DNA of 64,000 nucleotides, taken from NCBI GenBank assembly GCA_037445115.1, contig JBBILC010000003.1:1-64000 (forward strand), written 5' to 3'. Origin of the DNA: Trichothermofontia sp037445115 (GTDB lineage Bacteria > Cyanobacteriota > Cyanobacteriia > B231). The notes beneath the pieces were generated by a model. It did no database searches. It was not told the origin of the DNA and saw only the letters and a list, made by a program, of their open reading frames with translations. Below, one piece after another: positions 1-8,354 of this stretch; positions within the stretch are counted from its first letter, which is position 1; the number at the start of each line of letters is the position of its first letter. The translations under genes and the position numbers were made by a program.

Positions 1-476
1 ACTGCGATCCGCCACTGGCTGGCTTGTACCCAATCGGTGATGTCTAAATAGCGATACTGGGGGGTGAGGAAGGTGGCCAGAATCCGAGGGGTTGTTTGCG
101 GCTCCGAGAACCACTGCACGGGCTGTTGACTGGGGTTGTTGGTATCCAGCAGGTCTACCCCAAAGAGTTGCATTAATCCGGCATCACTGATTCCCAACCG
201 GGCATCACCGCCATTGGGCGATCGCCATTGGCCCCAGGGGATGCTGTGGGTGCGGCCATTGAGGGTAATCCGATTTCCCTGACGTTCCAGGGTGGGTCGC
301 CCCTGACTCAGCAGCATAGGGGCCAAGGGGGCTTGTTTGTCGGCTCGGACGGGCAGCATTTTGCCCAGTTCTATTAGGGTAATGCCCAGCAGGAGCAGCA
401 GGAAGGGGGAAACGGTGCGATATTGGCTGGTGAATCGCCCCAACCCAACCGGCCACTGCCAACGAAACAAGTTCAT
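1..476 (-). CDS. N-terminal part of an exported protein, possibly phosphodiester glycosidase-like (truncated by window edge)
   Basis: An open frame reads leftward from an ATG at 476 and has no stop before base 1, so about 158 residues are visible. The start reads MNLFRWQWPVG, followed by a hydrophobic stretch (FLLLLLGITLIE) at about residues 26-37 that fits a signal peptide or anchor. The visible part then has segments such as LNGRTHSIPWGQW, GISDAGLMQLFGVDLLDT and RYLDITDW. These remind me of the N-terminal region that precedes the catalytic domain in cyanobacterial phosphodiester glycosidase (NAGPA/DUF2233) proteins, but that domain lies outside the window, so the family call is a recollection and not shown here. 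A transglycosylated-wall or glycan-processing role would follow only if that call holds. Being a gene is well supported; the product name is weak. Confidence 0.5.
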   Translation of the reverse strand, partial: MNLFRWQWPVGLGRFTSQYRTVSPFLLLLLGITLIELGKMLPVRADKQAPLAPMLLSQGRPTLERQGNRITLNGRTHSIPWGQWRSPNGGDARLGISDAGLMQLFGVDLLDTNNPSQQPVQWFSEPQTTPRILATFLTPQYRYLDITDWVQASQWRIA

Positions 477-560
477 GCGCCCTCCCAATGGCTAATCCCT
501 GACCACCACGTCTGCGATAGACTCAGACGGCTATCCCAGCGACACTGACAGCCGAGACGG

Positions 561-779
561 CTATCCCACAAGATTTGTGTCTGTGGTCAAATCCGTACTT
601 TCCATGACAGCAACAAACGGCATGGAATGGGGGGAGTTGCAATAATCGTTCACGAAGTCAATGCGGCGGGGGCCGCCCCTAAAGCCGGGGTTAGGCGGCC
701 TAAAGTTATTTTTGCCAGCACTATCCATTAAAGCCTCGTAGTCCGGCTCAGGGCGATCGTTGTCATATTTAGGACTCAT
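561..779 (-). CDS. small hypothetical protein (72 aa), doubtful
   Basis: The frame starts MSPKYDNDRPEPDY and ends in DTNLVG. A GTG twelve bases upstream would add four residues. It is hydrophilic, has no signal peptide or membrane segment, and I do not recognise a family. The DNA at 671-700 can fold into a strong GC-rich hairpin (GGCCGCC arms), so the frame may be coincidental to a structured intergenic region between the left-edge gene and the amino-acid transporter operon. The composition (FRPPNPGFRGGPRR) is not unlike a real small cyanobacterial protein. No convincing Shine-Dalgarno sequence is seen. Treat as a weak gene call. Confidence 0.3.
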   Translation of the reverse strand: MSPKYDNDRPEPDYEALMDSAGKNNFRPPNPGFRGGPRRIDFVNDYCNSPHSMPFVAVMESTDLTTDTNLVG

Positions 780-873
780 CCCATCTTGCACTTAGTCGAG
801 AAACTTCCGTTGTGGGGAGTCCGGAGATAGCGGTTTCCTATCAGGACTTGCCACATACCCCCTGATGTAAATC

Positions 874-1662
874 CTAAAGAATTTGGGACAGAAACTTTTT
901 CGTGCGATCTTCCTGGGGACGATTAAAAAAGTCTTCCGGTGTTGCCGCTTCCACCAGTAGGCCATCCGCCATCAACACAACCCGATCGGCCACTTCCCGC
1001 GCAAAACCTACCTCATGGGTCACCACCACCATCGTCATGCCCGATCGCGCCAGGGAGAGCATCACATCCAACACCTCCCGTACCATTTCCGGGTCGAGGG
1101 CCGAGGTCGGTTCATCAAACAACATGATTTTGGGCTGCATCGCCAGGGCACGGGCGATCGCCACCCGCTGCTGTTGTCCGCCCGACAGTTGACCGGGATA
1201 CTTGTGGGCCTGCTCCAGAATCCCAACCCGCTCCAACAACCGCATCGCCACTTCCTCGGCCTTCGCCTTGGGCCAGCGCCGCACCCAGATGGGAGCCAGG
1301 GTGACATTCTTCAGCACCGTCAGGTGGGGGAACAGATTAAACTGCTGGAAAACCATACCCACTTCCCGGCGGATTTCGGCAATATTTTTCAAATCATGGC
1401 AGAGGTGAATGCCATCCACCTCAATACGACCCTTTTGGTAAGACTCCAGAGCATTGAAGGTGCGGATAAAGGTAGACTTGCCTGACCCTGACGGCCCCAT
1501 AATCACCACAACTTCGCCTTTATTCACCGTCAAGCTGACCCCACGCAAGGCATGGAAGTGATTGTCATACCATTTTTGAACGTCTTGGGCAACGATCATG
1601 GGACGGGTTTCAATGCCAGCGTCGCCAGCGTCCTGAATCATTTCCGTTTGTGATTGGGTCAT
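874..1662 (-). CDS. polar amino-acid ABC transporter, ATP-binding subunit (AapP/GlnQ/BgtA type)
   Basis: This is the cytoplasmic ATPase that powers amino-acid uptake by the two permeases encoded just upstream. All nucleotide-binding motifs are present: Walker A GPSGSGKST at residues 56-64, Q-loop FQQFNLF near 105-111, signature LSGGQQQR at 159-166, Walker B IMLFDEPTSALD at 179-190 and the H-loop histidine at 216. Length (262 aa) is usual for the GlnQ/HisP/AapP family, with a slightly extended N-terminus. It is the last gene of a four-gene minus-strand operon (binding protein, permease, permease, ATPase), about 100 bases after the second permease. The same gene set in Anabaena (NatF-NatG-NatH with BgtA) takes up acidic and neutral polar amino acids; that substrate range is inference here. 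Confidence 0.93.
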   Translation of the reverse strand: MTQSQTEMIQDAGDAGIETRPMIVAQDVQKWYDNHFHALRGVSLTVNKGEVVVIMGPSGSGKSTFIRTFNALESYQKGRIEVDGIHLCHDLKNIAEIRREVGMVFQQFNLFPHLTVLKNVTLAPIWVRRWPKAKAEEVAMRLLERVGILEQAHKYPGQLSGGQQQRVAIARALAMQPKIMLFDEPTSALDPEMVREVLDVMLSLARSGMTMVVVTHEVGFAREVADRVVLMADGLLVEAATPEDFFNRPQEDRTKKFLSQIL

Positions 1663-1762
1663 GGCTTGGTCTCTCGTGAATCCTTTCTACCAACGATCGC
1701 TCAGCAACACCGCAGACAAATCGAGTTTAGATAGCTGTGTCCACTATTACACTCGACTGGCC

Positions 1763-2971
1763 CTAGCGCTGTCCAGTATTGAGTTGTTGCTCCAACCGAC
1801 GACTGCCGATCGACATGGCATAACAGAACCCCCAGTAAATCACCCCAATAAACAGATAGGTTTCACCGTATTTCCCCAAAAATTCTGGGTTAGCCAAAAT
1901 CGCCCGACTGATTCCCAGTAGCTCCAACAGCCCCACGATCGACAACAGGGTCGTATCCTGGAATAAGCCAATGAACTGGCCTACGATCGCCGGAATCGAG
2001 ATTTTAATTGCCTGGGGCAGCACAATCAGGCCCACGGTCAACGGCGCATTGAATCCCAGGGCATTCGCTGCTTCCCATTGCCCACGGGGAATTGCCTGAA
2101 GCCCCCCCCGCACATTTTCCGCCAGATAGGCCGCACTGAAGAGGGTTAACCCCAGGATCGCCCGTGCCACGCGATCGGGCCGAACACCCTCCGGCAAAAA
2201 CAGGGGAATCATCACCTGCCCCATAAACAAAATCGAAATCAGGGGCACCCCCCGCACCAGTTCGATATAGGCCATTGATAGTCCCCGGACAACGGGCAGG
2301 CTACTTTGGCGGCCCAAGGCCAGCAACACCCCCAGGGGGAAGCACAGCAAAATACTGGCCACGGACATCAGGACCGTCAGCAGCAGGCCCCCCCAATCAT
2401 TGCTGGAAACCACCTTCAGGCCCAACCCGCCGCGAATCAACCAAAACGCGACCAGAAAGGTGACGGCCCACAGCAAGGACAGCCATTGCCCAAGCTGACT
2501 GAACTGCCGTGCCAATTGTCGCCCGCCCCAAGCGCTGAACACACTCACCAGGGTGATGCCTAACCCAAACAATCGGTAGATCGGCGGTGTGGGGATGAGC
2601 ATCATCCCAAGGCCCCCTAAGCTGAGACCCACCAACACCGGCACCGTGAACAATCGCACGACCCGTTGCGCCAGGACCCCCCAGGTGAGGCCCGATAACG
2701 CCCCAATGATGGCCAGCATCAGCCATAACCGCCAGTACTGGTCGGCGGGATAGCGCCCCACAAAGTAAAGGGGCAGGTTAGCAGGAATCACGCGCCAGTC
2801 AGCTTCAACGATCGCCCAGGTCAGAAATTCAACCCCGGCCCACAGGAGCACCCCCCCAAGGGCAATCGTAATCAGGCCGTTCAGCCAGCTATTAAACAGA
2901 TTTTTTTGTAGCCAGCGGCGGGGGCGGCGGCGAACTTCGGGGGGACTAGCCGTAGACAGCGAGGATGTCAT
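1763..2971 (-). CDS. amino-acid ABC transporter permease, second subunit (AapM/NatH-like)
   Basis: Inner-membrane permease of the His/Glu/Gln/Arg family. The C-terminal half carries the conserved core, with LVRGVPLISILFMGQ, the EAA-loop region GQWEAANALGFNAPLTVGLIVLPQAIKISIPAIVGQFI, and FQDTTLLSIVGLLELLG. The N-terminal half has several additional hydrophobic helices. At 402 aa it has the large size typical of AapM, not the roughly 220 aa of GlnP-type permeases. Its ATG lies three bases after the stop of the other permease, and the upstream reading has GAAGGAGCG as a ribosome-binding site, so the two are cotranslated partners. They should form a heterodimeric channel with the ATPase encoded downstream. 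Confidence 0.92.
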   Translation of the reverse strand: MTSSLSTASPPEVRRRPRRWLQKNLFNSWLNGLITIALGGVLLWAGVEFLTWAIVEADWRVIPANLPLYFVGRYPADQYWRLWLMLAIIGALSGLTWGVLAQRVVRLFTVPVLVGLSLGGLGMMLIPTPPIYRLFGLGITLVSVFSAWGGRQLARQFSQLGQWLSLLWAVTFLVAFWLIRGGLGLKVVSSNDWGGLLLTVLMSVASILLCFPLGVLLALGRQSSLPVVRGLSMAYIELVRGVPLISILFMGQVMIPLFLPEGVRPDRVARAILGLTLFSAAYLAENVRGGLQAIPRGQWEAANALGFNAPLTVGLIVLPQAIKISIPAIVGQFIGLFQDTTLLSIVGLLELLGISRAILANPEFLGKYGETYLFIGVIYWGFCYAMSIGSRRLEQQLNTGQR

Positions 2972-2974
2972 AGG

Positions 2975-4141
2975 TTAGCGCTCCTTCACCTGTACCATGC
3001 GGTTAAGCTGGTTCATCACGAGCGAAATCATCAGGTTCAGCGTTAAATAGAGCGACATGAGAATAATGAACATTTCCAGGGGGCGTCCCGTTTGATTCAA
3101 GCTGGTGCTGGCAACGGAAAACAGATCGGGGTAGCCGATCGCGAGGGCCAAACTGGAGTTCTTCGCCAGGTTCATATACTGGCTGTTTAGGGGTGGAATA
3201 ATCACCCGTAGGGCCTGGGGAAAGACCACCAACTGCATCACTTGCCCAGAGGACAAGCCCAGCGATCTCGCCGCTTCCCACTGCCCCCGCGAGACCGCCT
3301 GAATGCCCGCCCGCACAATCTCAGCAATAAAGGCCCCGGTATAGACCACGAGGCCCACCAGAAGGGCGGTATATTCCAACGACAGCCGCAGCCCGCCCGT
3401 AAAGCGCCCAGGGGTGGGGGATTGGGGCACCTGCCAATTGAAGCCGATCGTGACAATCCCCAAGCCGATGATGCCCAAGAGGATCAACCCCACCAGTTGC
3501 GGCAGCCCCGACTCAGCCCGTTCTACTTGGCGTTTGACACGCCACTGCCAAAGCGCGATCGCCGCGATCGCCCCCCCGATCAGGGCCACTAACCACAGCC
3601 AAAAGGCGGGTGCGATCGTCGGCCAGGGCAGGTAAATCCCTGTCTTGCTCATGAAAATCGGTCCCGGCAGTTGCACAGGGGTTTGGGGCGGCGGCAAACT
3701 GAGGAAAACGGGAAAGTACCAAAATATTAATTGCAGTAGTAGCGGCGTGTTGCGCACCACTTCCACATACAGCAAACTCAGTTTTCGTAATAGCCAGTTG
3801 TCGGAAAAGCTGGCTACCCCCGCCAAAATCCCCAACAGGGTTGTCAGCACAAACCCCACCAAGACCACCCGCAGCGTATTCAGAACGCCCACTGCGATCG
3901 CCCTGAGATAGGAGTCGCTAGGGCTGTAGGGGATGGGAGTTTCCCCAATGCTAAAGCTGGCGGACTTCTCCAGGAAGTCAAAGCTAAACTGCAAGCCCGT
4001 GCGGTTCAGGTTGTCATTGAGGTTACTAAAGAACACACTCAATAACCCAATCACCCCCGCCAGGATGGCAATCTGAAACACGGCCTTCCAGAAGCGATCG
4101 TCGCGCCAGATCGGAATTGGGGCATCAGGGGAGGATGACAT
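2975..4141 (-). CDS. amino-acid ABC transporter permease, first subunit (AapQ/NatG-like)
   Basis: Inner-membrane permease paired with the downstream 402-aa permease. Typical AapQ features are visible: an N-terminal transmembrane helix (AVFQIAILAGVIGLLSVFFSN), then the conserved stretch around FDFLEKSASFSIG and IPYSPSDSYLRAIAVGVLNTLRV, and the C-terminal core with EIVRAGIQAVSRGQWEAARSLGLSSGQ and NLAKNSSLALAIGYPDLF. I place the start at the ATG at 4141 (MSSSPDAPIPIWRDDRFW); the frame stays open a further 29 codons upstream, but that part (MVVSGAGRMQAGRM) is not family-like and overlaps a GC-rich repeat at about 4183-4217. Length from this start is 388 aa. It lies between the binding protein gene and the second permease. 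Confidence 0.92.
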   Translation of the reverse strand: MSSSPDAPIPIWRDDRFWKAVFQIAILAGVIGLLSVFFSNLNDNLNRTGLQFSFDFLEKSASFSIGETPIPYSPSDSYLRAIAVGVLNTLRVVLVGFVLTTLLGILAGVASFSDNWLLRKLSLLYVEVVRNTPLLLQLIFWYFPVFLSLPPPQTPVQLPGPIFMSKTGIYLPWPTIAPAFWLWLVALIGGAIAAIALWQWRVKRQVERAESGLPQLVGLILLGIIGLGIVTIGFNWQVPQSPTPGRFTGGLRLSLEYTALLVGLVVYTGAFIAEIVRAGIQAVSRGQWEAARSLGLSSGQVMQLVVFPQALRVIIPPLNSQYMNLAKNSSLALAIGYPDLFSVASTSLNQTGRPLEMFIILMSLYLTLNLMISLVMNQLNRMVQVKER

Positions 4142-4293
4142 GGGCTGGGGAAACTCAGTCGATCGAACATTAGTCAGTGGGGTAGGCATTCTGCCTGCCT
4201 GCATCCTGCCTGCCCCGGAGACAACCAAGAGGGCTATCCCATGTTTAGTGTGTAATCTACTGAAACTTGCTACTCACGGGGGGGATCGGGCAC

Positions 4294-5367
4294 TTAACGA
4301 AACGGCGGCGAATACATTAAGCCGCCATCAGTCCACAGCTTATTCAGCCCACGGGGAATCCCTTCCCCAATATTGCGATCGTAAATTTCCCCGTAGTTCC
4401 CCACAGCCTGAATTGCCTTGAGCATGAAATCCCGCTCAATCCCCAATTGGGGGCCGAAATCACCCTCAACCCCCAGGAAGGAACGAATATCTTTATTGGT
4501 TGTGGTTTGGGCCACCTGATCCACATTGGCCTGGGTAATCTCAAATTCCTCCGCCTGAATCAGGCCGAAAGTGACCCACTTCACCACATCAAACCACTGG
4601 GAATCGTTGTTCATCGTCACGGGTCCCAGCGGCTCCTTCGACATCGTGACATCAAGCAAAATATGCTCCTCTGGATTAGGGAATTGGGTCCGACGGGCAA
4701 AGAGTTGGGATTTATCCGAGGTAAAACCATCACAGCGACCACTCAGGTAGGCTTGCACCGCCTCGGTCCCATCCTGGAATTTCACGTCCGTATAGGTCAC
4801 CCCTAACTCCGTCATGCGGGAGGTTAAATTCAACTCGGTGGTGGTGCCCGTTTCCACGCAAATAGAGCGACCATCCATATCTTCCAGGCGAGTAATGCCA
4901 CTGTCGGCCCGCACCATCATCCCTTGGGCATCGAAGAAGGTGGTGGGTGCAAACTCCATCGCATTGCCCCCGGCAGCATCTCGGCTGAGGGTCCAGGTGG
5001 TATTACGGGAGAGCATATCCACTTCCCCCCCGCGCAGGGCCGTAAAGCGCTCGGTGGAATCCAGGTTGCGATACTCAACCGCATTGGCATCGCCAAACAC
5101 GGCAGCAGCGACGGCTTTGCAAATATCCACATCCAGACCAGAGTAATTACCACTGGAATCCACAAAACTAAAACCTGGAATGGTCCCTTCCACACCACAG
5201 ATTAATTTCCCCCGCGCCTTGACCGCCGCTAGGCGACTGGTGCTTGCGCCGCTGGGACTTGCAGTCCCCGTTTCACTGGGTTGGCCGGTGGGTTGTGTCC
5301 CTCCGCAGGCAACTAGGGATACGCCTAAAGCTAGAGCAAACAGTGAGATTAGACCCTTTTTAGACAT
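4294..5367 (-). CDS. amino-acid ABC transporter substrate-binding lipoprotein (AapJ/NatF-like)
   Basis: Extracytoplasmic binding protein that delivers amino acids to the two permeases. It begins MSKKGLISLFALALGVS, followed by a lipobox LVAC/GG, so it is predicted to be a lipid-anchored protein. The mature part opens with SRLAAVKARGKLICGVEGTIPGF and continues with the SBP family-3 signature GLDVDICKAVAAAVFGD and DMLSRNTTWTLSRD. These are AapJ features, and the length of about 357 aa fits that family. I chose the ATG at 5367; a GTG four codons upstream would only add MNTT. It is the first gene of the four-gene operon, and the AT-rich region to its right should hold the promoter. Confidence 0.92.
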   Translation of the reverse strand: MSKKGLISLFALALGVSLVACGGTQPTGQPSETGTASPSGASTSRLAAVKARGKLICGVEGTIPGFSFVDSSGNYSGLDVDICKAVAAAVFGDANAVEYRNLDSTERFTALRGGEVDMLSRNTTWTLSRDAAGGNAMEFAPTTFFDAQGMMVRADSGITRLEDMDGRSICVETGTTTELNLTSRMTELGVTYTDVKFQDGTEAVQAYLSGRCDGFTSDKSQLFARRTQFPNPEEHILLDVTMSKEPLGPVTMNNDSQWFDVVKWVTFGLIQAEEFEITQANVDQVAQTTTNKDIRSFLGVEGDFGPQLGIERDFMLKAIQAVGNYGEIYDRNIGEGIPRGLNKLWTDGGLMYSPPFR

Positions 5368-5786
5368 TGTGGTATTCACAAACAGCAGTGGATTTTAAGG
5401 TTGATTTTGGTTGAGTAATGGTAAAGCAGATGCCACAGTTAGCTAGTAGTTGGCTAGTAGTCCTGACTGCCTTATACATTCCGGGTATCATACTACAAGG
5501 ATAAAAAAATATGAAACTGTCATTCAACCCACCGCAATCTCGACGCGATCGTGATATTGACACGATAGGCATGGAGTCGATCAGTAGAAGTGCTCACCTA
5601 GATATGGGGGGGGTGGTAGAATAGACCGGCGATGTTAAGGGTCGCGATGAGCGGTGACGATCAGGGATGGCGATGCCGCGTGCGCCGTTATCGCTTGTCG
5701 GTGGGCGTATTGATTCGGGATCGCGATCGGTACCAGCCGTTATGATGAGTCCAGATCAGCACATATCCCAAAGATGGCAAAGGTGA
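5368..5786. other. intergenic region between divergent transporter operons
   Basis: About 420 bases separate the divergent amino-acid transporter and polysaccharide exporter operons, so promoters for both must lie here. The part nearest the binding-protein gene is AT-rich (5500-5520 has a run of seven A followed by TATG). On the minus strand TATGAT within 5488-5496 could be a -10 element. A short direct repeat CTAGTAGTTGG / CTAGTAGTCC lies at about 5443-5465. I found no NtcA-type GTA-N8-TAC site; a GTA-N6-TAC at about 5487-5498 has the wrong spacing. No small gene or RNA is recognised. Confidence 0.4.
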
Positions 5787-6632
5787 ATGCAGGAAAGAAG
5801 TCACAAATTGAGTCGGCGTAAGCCTTGGTTCCGGTTATCACAGCCGTGGCAACTCAAGCTGTCACTTCTGAAAACCCTGGTGCAACGGGACCTGGAAGCT
5901 CGCTATAAGGGGTCCATCTTGGGTAATCTGTGGCCCTTGCTAAATCAGCTTTCCCAACTTCTGATCTATACCTATGTATTTTCGATCGTCCTCCAGGTGA
6001 AGCTCGATTTGGCCAGTATGCCCAACGGCAACGTAAGCTTTAGCCTCTGGTTATTTGCGGGATTATTGCCCTGGAATGCGTTCACAGCGGGGCTGTTGCA
6101 GTCTGCCAATAGCCTGGTCACCCAGCCCAATCTGGTAAAAAAGGTGGTCTTTCCCCTGCGGTTGTTGCCCCTGGTGCCAATCTGTTCGGCTTTTATCGAG
6201 AGCTTAATGGGGTTAGCAATTCTGGTGCTCCTAGTGGGATTCCTTTCCCAAGATCTCAATCCCGCCCTCTGGTTACTGCCCCTGGCCTGGTTACCCCAAC
6301 TCTTGCTGTCGGCGGGGCTGGGTTATCTGGTGGCGAGTTTTACGGTCTTTCTGCGGGATATTCCCCAAAGTCTGGTCGTAATTGTGAATTTGTGGTTTTA
6401 TTTAACGCCAATCGTGTATCCAGCCCATGTCATCCCACCGCCCTGGCAACATTGGGTGCTCTGGCTCAATCCCCTAGCGGCGATCGTGGAGACCTATCGC
6501 GATCTGGTGTTGGTAGGTGAAATGCAACACTGGGGAGAGTGGGCGTTTGCGACGGTTTTGGCGATCCTCTTTTTCCTAGGCGGGTTGTGGGTTTATCAGC
6601 GGCTGCGCCCTGCCTTTGCCGATGTGCTTTAG
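5787..6632 (+). CDS. ABC-2 type polysaccharide/polyol phosphate export permease (TagG/Wzm/KpsM family)
   Basis: Membrane half of an exporter that moves completed surface polysaccharide across the inner membrane. The N-terminal cytoplasmic segment contains LVQRDLEARYKGSILGNLWPLLNQL, the hallmark start of the TagG/RfbA/KpsM family. It is followed by about six hydrophobic helices and the motif FTVFLRDIPQSLVVIVNLWFYLTPIVYP typical of the penultimate helices. The end (NPLAAIVETYRDLVLVG) also fits. Length is 281 aa, normal for the family. The ATP-binding partner begins 63 bases downstream in the same direction. Glycosyltransferases that would identify the polysaccharide are not in the window, so the cargo (O-antigen, capsule or similar) is unknown. 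Confidence 0.92.
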   Translation: MQERSHKLSRRKPWFRLSQPWQLKLSLLKTLVQRDLEARYKGSILGNLWPLLNQLSQLLIYTYVFSIVLQVKLDLASMPNGNVSFSLWLFAGLLPWNAFTAGLLQSANSLVTQPNLVKKVVFPLRLLPLVPICSAFIESLMGLAILVLLVGFLSQDLNPALWLLPLAWLPQLLLSAGLGYLVASFTVFLRDIPQSLVVIVNLWFYLTPIVYPAHVIPPPWQHWVLWLNPLAAIVETYRDLVLVGEMQHWGEWAFATVLAILFFLGGLWVYQRLRPAFADVL

Positions 6633-6695
6633 GCGCTACAATCACTCACGTGTGAGGAATGTTTATTTTCGGCCTTTGGCCGGCTAGCTCCGCTC

Positions 6696-8177
6696 ATGAT
6701 CACCTCTGAAACTCAATCCCTGGCTTGGCAATCAGAGTCGGCTCCCCAGCCGTCGGATGCCCCCGCAATCGTGGTCCAGAATGTCGCTAAGTGTTTTAAG
6801 CAATATCAGCATCCCAGCGATCGCCTCAAGGAACTGCTCTTACCTAACACCAGCAAAGCCCAGTTATTTTGGGCACTCCAGGACATTAGTTTAGAAATCC
6901 CCCGTGGACAAACCCTGGGGATTGTGGGCCGCAATGGGTCTGGGAAAAGTACGCTCTTACAGATTATTGTGGGAACGCTCACCCCCACGCGGGGGCAGGT
7001 ACAGGTGAATGGACGGGTGTCGGCCTTGTTGGAACTGGGCAGTGGCTTTAATCCGGAATTTACCGGGCGGCAGAATGTGTTTTTTAATGGCCAGCTCATG
7101 GGCCTGAGCCGGCGGGCGATCACCGCCAAGTTTGATGAGATTGCCGCATTTGCCGATATTGGGCACTTTATCGATCAGCCCGTTAAAACCTATTCCAGTG
7201 GGATGTTTGTGCGCTTGGCCTTTGCCGTAGCGACCAGTGTTGATCCGGATATTCTAATTGTGGATGAGGCACTGTCGGTGGGGGACGAGGCATTTCAGCG
7301 CAAGTGTTTTGCCCGGATTCATGCCATTCGCGAACGAGGCGGGACGATCCTATTTGTTTCCCACGCTGCGCCGACGATTATTAGCCTCTGCGATCGCGCC
7401 ATCCTCCTCGATCGGGGGGAAATGCTCCTGTCGGGTACGCCGAAGACGATCGTCGCCAAGTACCAGCGACTAATCTACGCGCCCCCCAGTCAGGTAAATG
7501 CTGTCCGCAAGGAAATCTATCAGGCCAAACTGGCTGAAGCGGAGAAGGTGCCCGCCGCGACAAGTCCTCCTGGGAAACGGCGATCGCACGACTCGGATCG
7601 GGACAGCAGTCAGGACAATAGCAATGGGAAAGGTCAGGGGAGCGTTGACAGTGAATTAGCTTCACTGGAGTCCTATGACCCCAATCTGATCCCCTCGACG
7701 ACGATCGCCTACATTACCAAGGGCGCGAAGATCCACAATCCCAAAATTACAACCTTGGATGGCAAGGTCGTGAATCATTTGATTGCCCGACGATCGTACA
7801 TTTACACCTATACCGTAGAGTTTTTGCAGCCCGCCCAACGGATTCAATTTGGGATGTTAGTGAAAACCATCAGTGGGTTTGAGTTGGGTGGCTCGGCCTT
7901 TCCGATCGCACCGGAATTAGCGGATGAAATGACAACGGGTAGTCGGGTAATGGTCCAGTTCCGGTTTCAGTGTTTATTGCAGCCCGGGGTTTATTTCCTC
8001 AATGCTGGGGTTTCCGGCATTATCGATGGCGAGAGTCTGACCCACTTAGCCCGCTATATTGACGTGGCCATGTTCCGGGTCTATGCGGCAGATGATGGCT
8101 ATGGAACCGGTATTGTGGATTTACTGATTGATCCCACTTGTACGATCGCCCCAGCCTCAGCGGAAGACCAGCCTTAG
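6696..8177 (+). CDS. polysaccharide ABC exporter ATP-binding subunit with Wzt-like C-terminal domain (TagH/Wzt)
   Basis: ATPase partner of the upstream permease. Residues about 25-260 form the nucleotide-binding domain: Walker A GRNGSGKST at 78-86, the family-specific LLELGSGFNPEFTGRQN after it, signature YSSGMFVRLAFA at 166-177 and Walker B ILIVDEALSVGD at 186-197. A hydrophilic Ser/Asp/Lys-rich linker (about 285-320) leads to a C-terminal domain of about 160 residues with IQFGMLVKTISGFELGGSAF and LLQPGVYFLNAGVSG, resembling the Wzt carbohydrate-binding domain. In characterised O-antigen exporters this domain recognises the terminal modification of the glycan. Total length is 493 aa, in range for Wzt-type rather than the shorter KpsT-type ATPases. 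Confidence 0.92.
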   Translation: MITSETQSLAWQSESAPQPSDAPAIVVQNVAKCFKQYQHPSDRLKELLLPNTSKAQLFWALQDISLEIPRGQTLGIVGRNGSGKSTLLQIIVGTLTPTRGQVQVNGRVSALLELGSGFNPEFTGRQNVFFNGQLMGLSRRAITAKFDEIAAFADIGHFIDQPVKTYSSGMFVRLAFAVATSVDPDILIVDEALSVGDEAFQRKCFARIHAIRERGGTILFVSHAAPTIISLCDRAILLDRGEMLLSGTPKTIVAKYQRLIYAPPSQVNAVRKEIYQAKLAEAEKVPAATSPPGKRRSHDSDRDSSQDNSNGKGQGSVDSELASLESYDPNLIPSTTIAYITKGAKIHNPKITTLDGKVVNHLIARRSYIYTYTVEFLQPAQRIQFGMLVKTISGFELGGSAFPIAPELADEMTTGSRVMVQFRFQCLLQPGVYFLNAGVSGIIDGESLTHLARYIDVAMFRVYAADDGYGTGIVDLLIDPTCTIAPASAEDQP

Positions 8178-8194
8178 AAGCCCTTTCAAAACTC

Positions 8195-8248
8195 GCCGGT
8201 TGGGGCAGTGCCACCGCCCCCATCCCAGATTCACCGAAGTGCCCCTAA
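8195..8248 (-). repeat. partial copy of the inverted-repeat element found after rnhB
   Basis: Read on the minus strand, these 54 bases align without gaps to 28408-28461, with about 40 identical positions, including TTA-GGGCACTTCG, AATCTGGG and ACTGCCCC. The copy lies directly after the exporter ATPase gene and lacks the second terminal arm seen at 28506-28515. Confidence 0.6.
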
Positions 8249-8257
8249 GTTTGTCGT

Positions 8258-8273
8258 AACGACTTGAGTCGTT
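8258..8273. repeat. 16-bp palindrome AACGACT-TG-AGTCGTT
   Basis: Perfect 7-bp arms around a 2-base centre, in the gap between the exporter ATPase and the convergent transglutaminase gene. A related but degenerate sequence (GACTTCAGTCGTAAA) occurs at about 55895-55909 upstream of the histidine kinase. There is no T-run beside it, so it is not a typical terminator. Confidence 0.5.
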
Positions 8274-8354
8274 CCACTAGGCGCTAACCGTGCAACCAGT
8301 TCCGCTAACTTAACAGCCGCGCTTTCAGGGGGGCATGGCAACAGTACGGGTAAT

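Noticed and set aside
205..462. Open frame of 85 codons on the minus strand near the left edge
   Set aside because: It lies in another frame of the larger open reading frame 1-476, which has signal-anchor and family-like features. The smaller frame is a shadow.
671..700. GC-rich hairpin considered as a terminator of the transporter operon
   Set aside because: It lies 175 bases after the ATPase stop with an intervening start codon and no T-run; left as an unexplained structure.
5487..5498. Possible NtcA box before the amino-acid transporter
   Set aside because: The sequence is GTA-N6-TAC; NtcA sites need GTA-N8-TAC.
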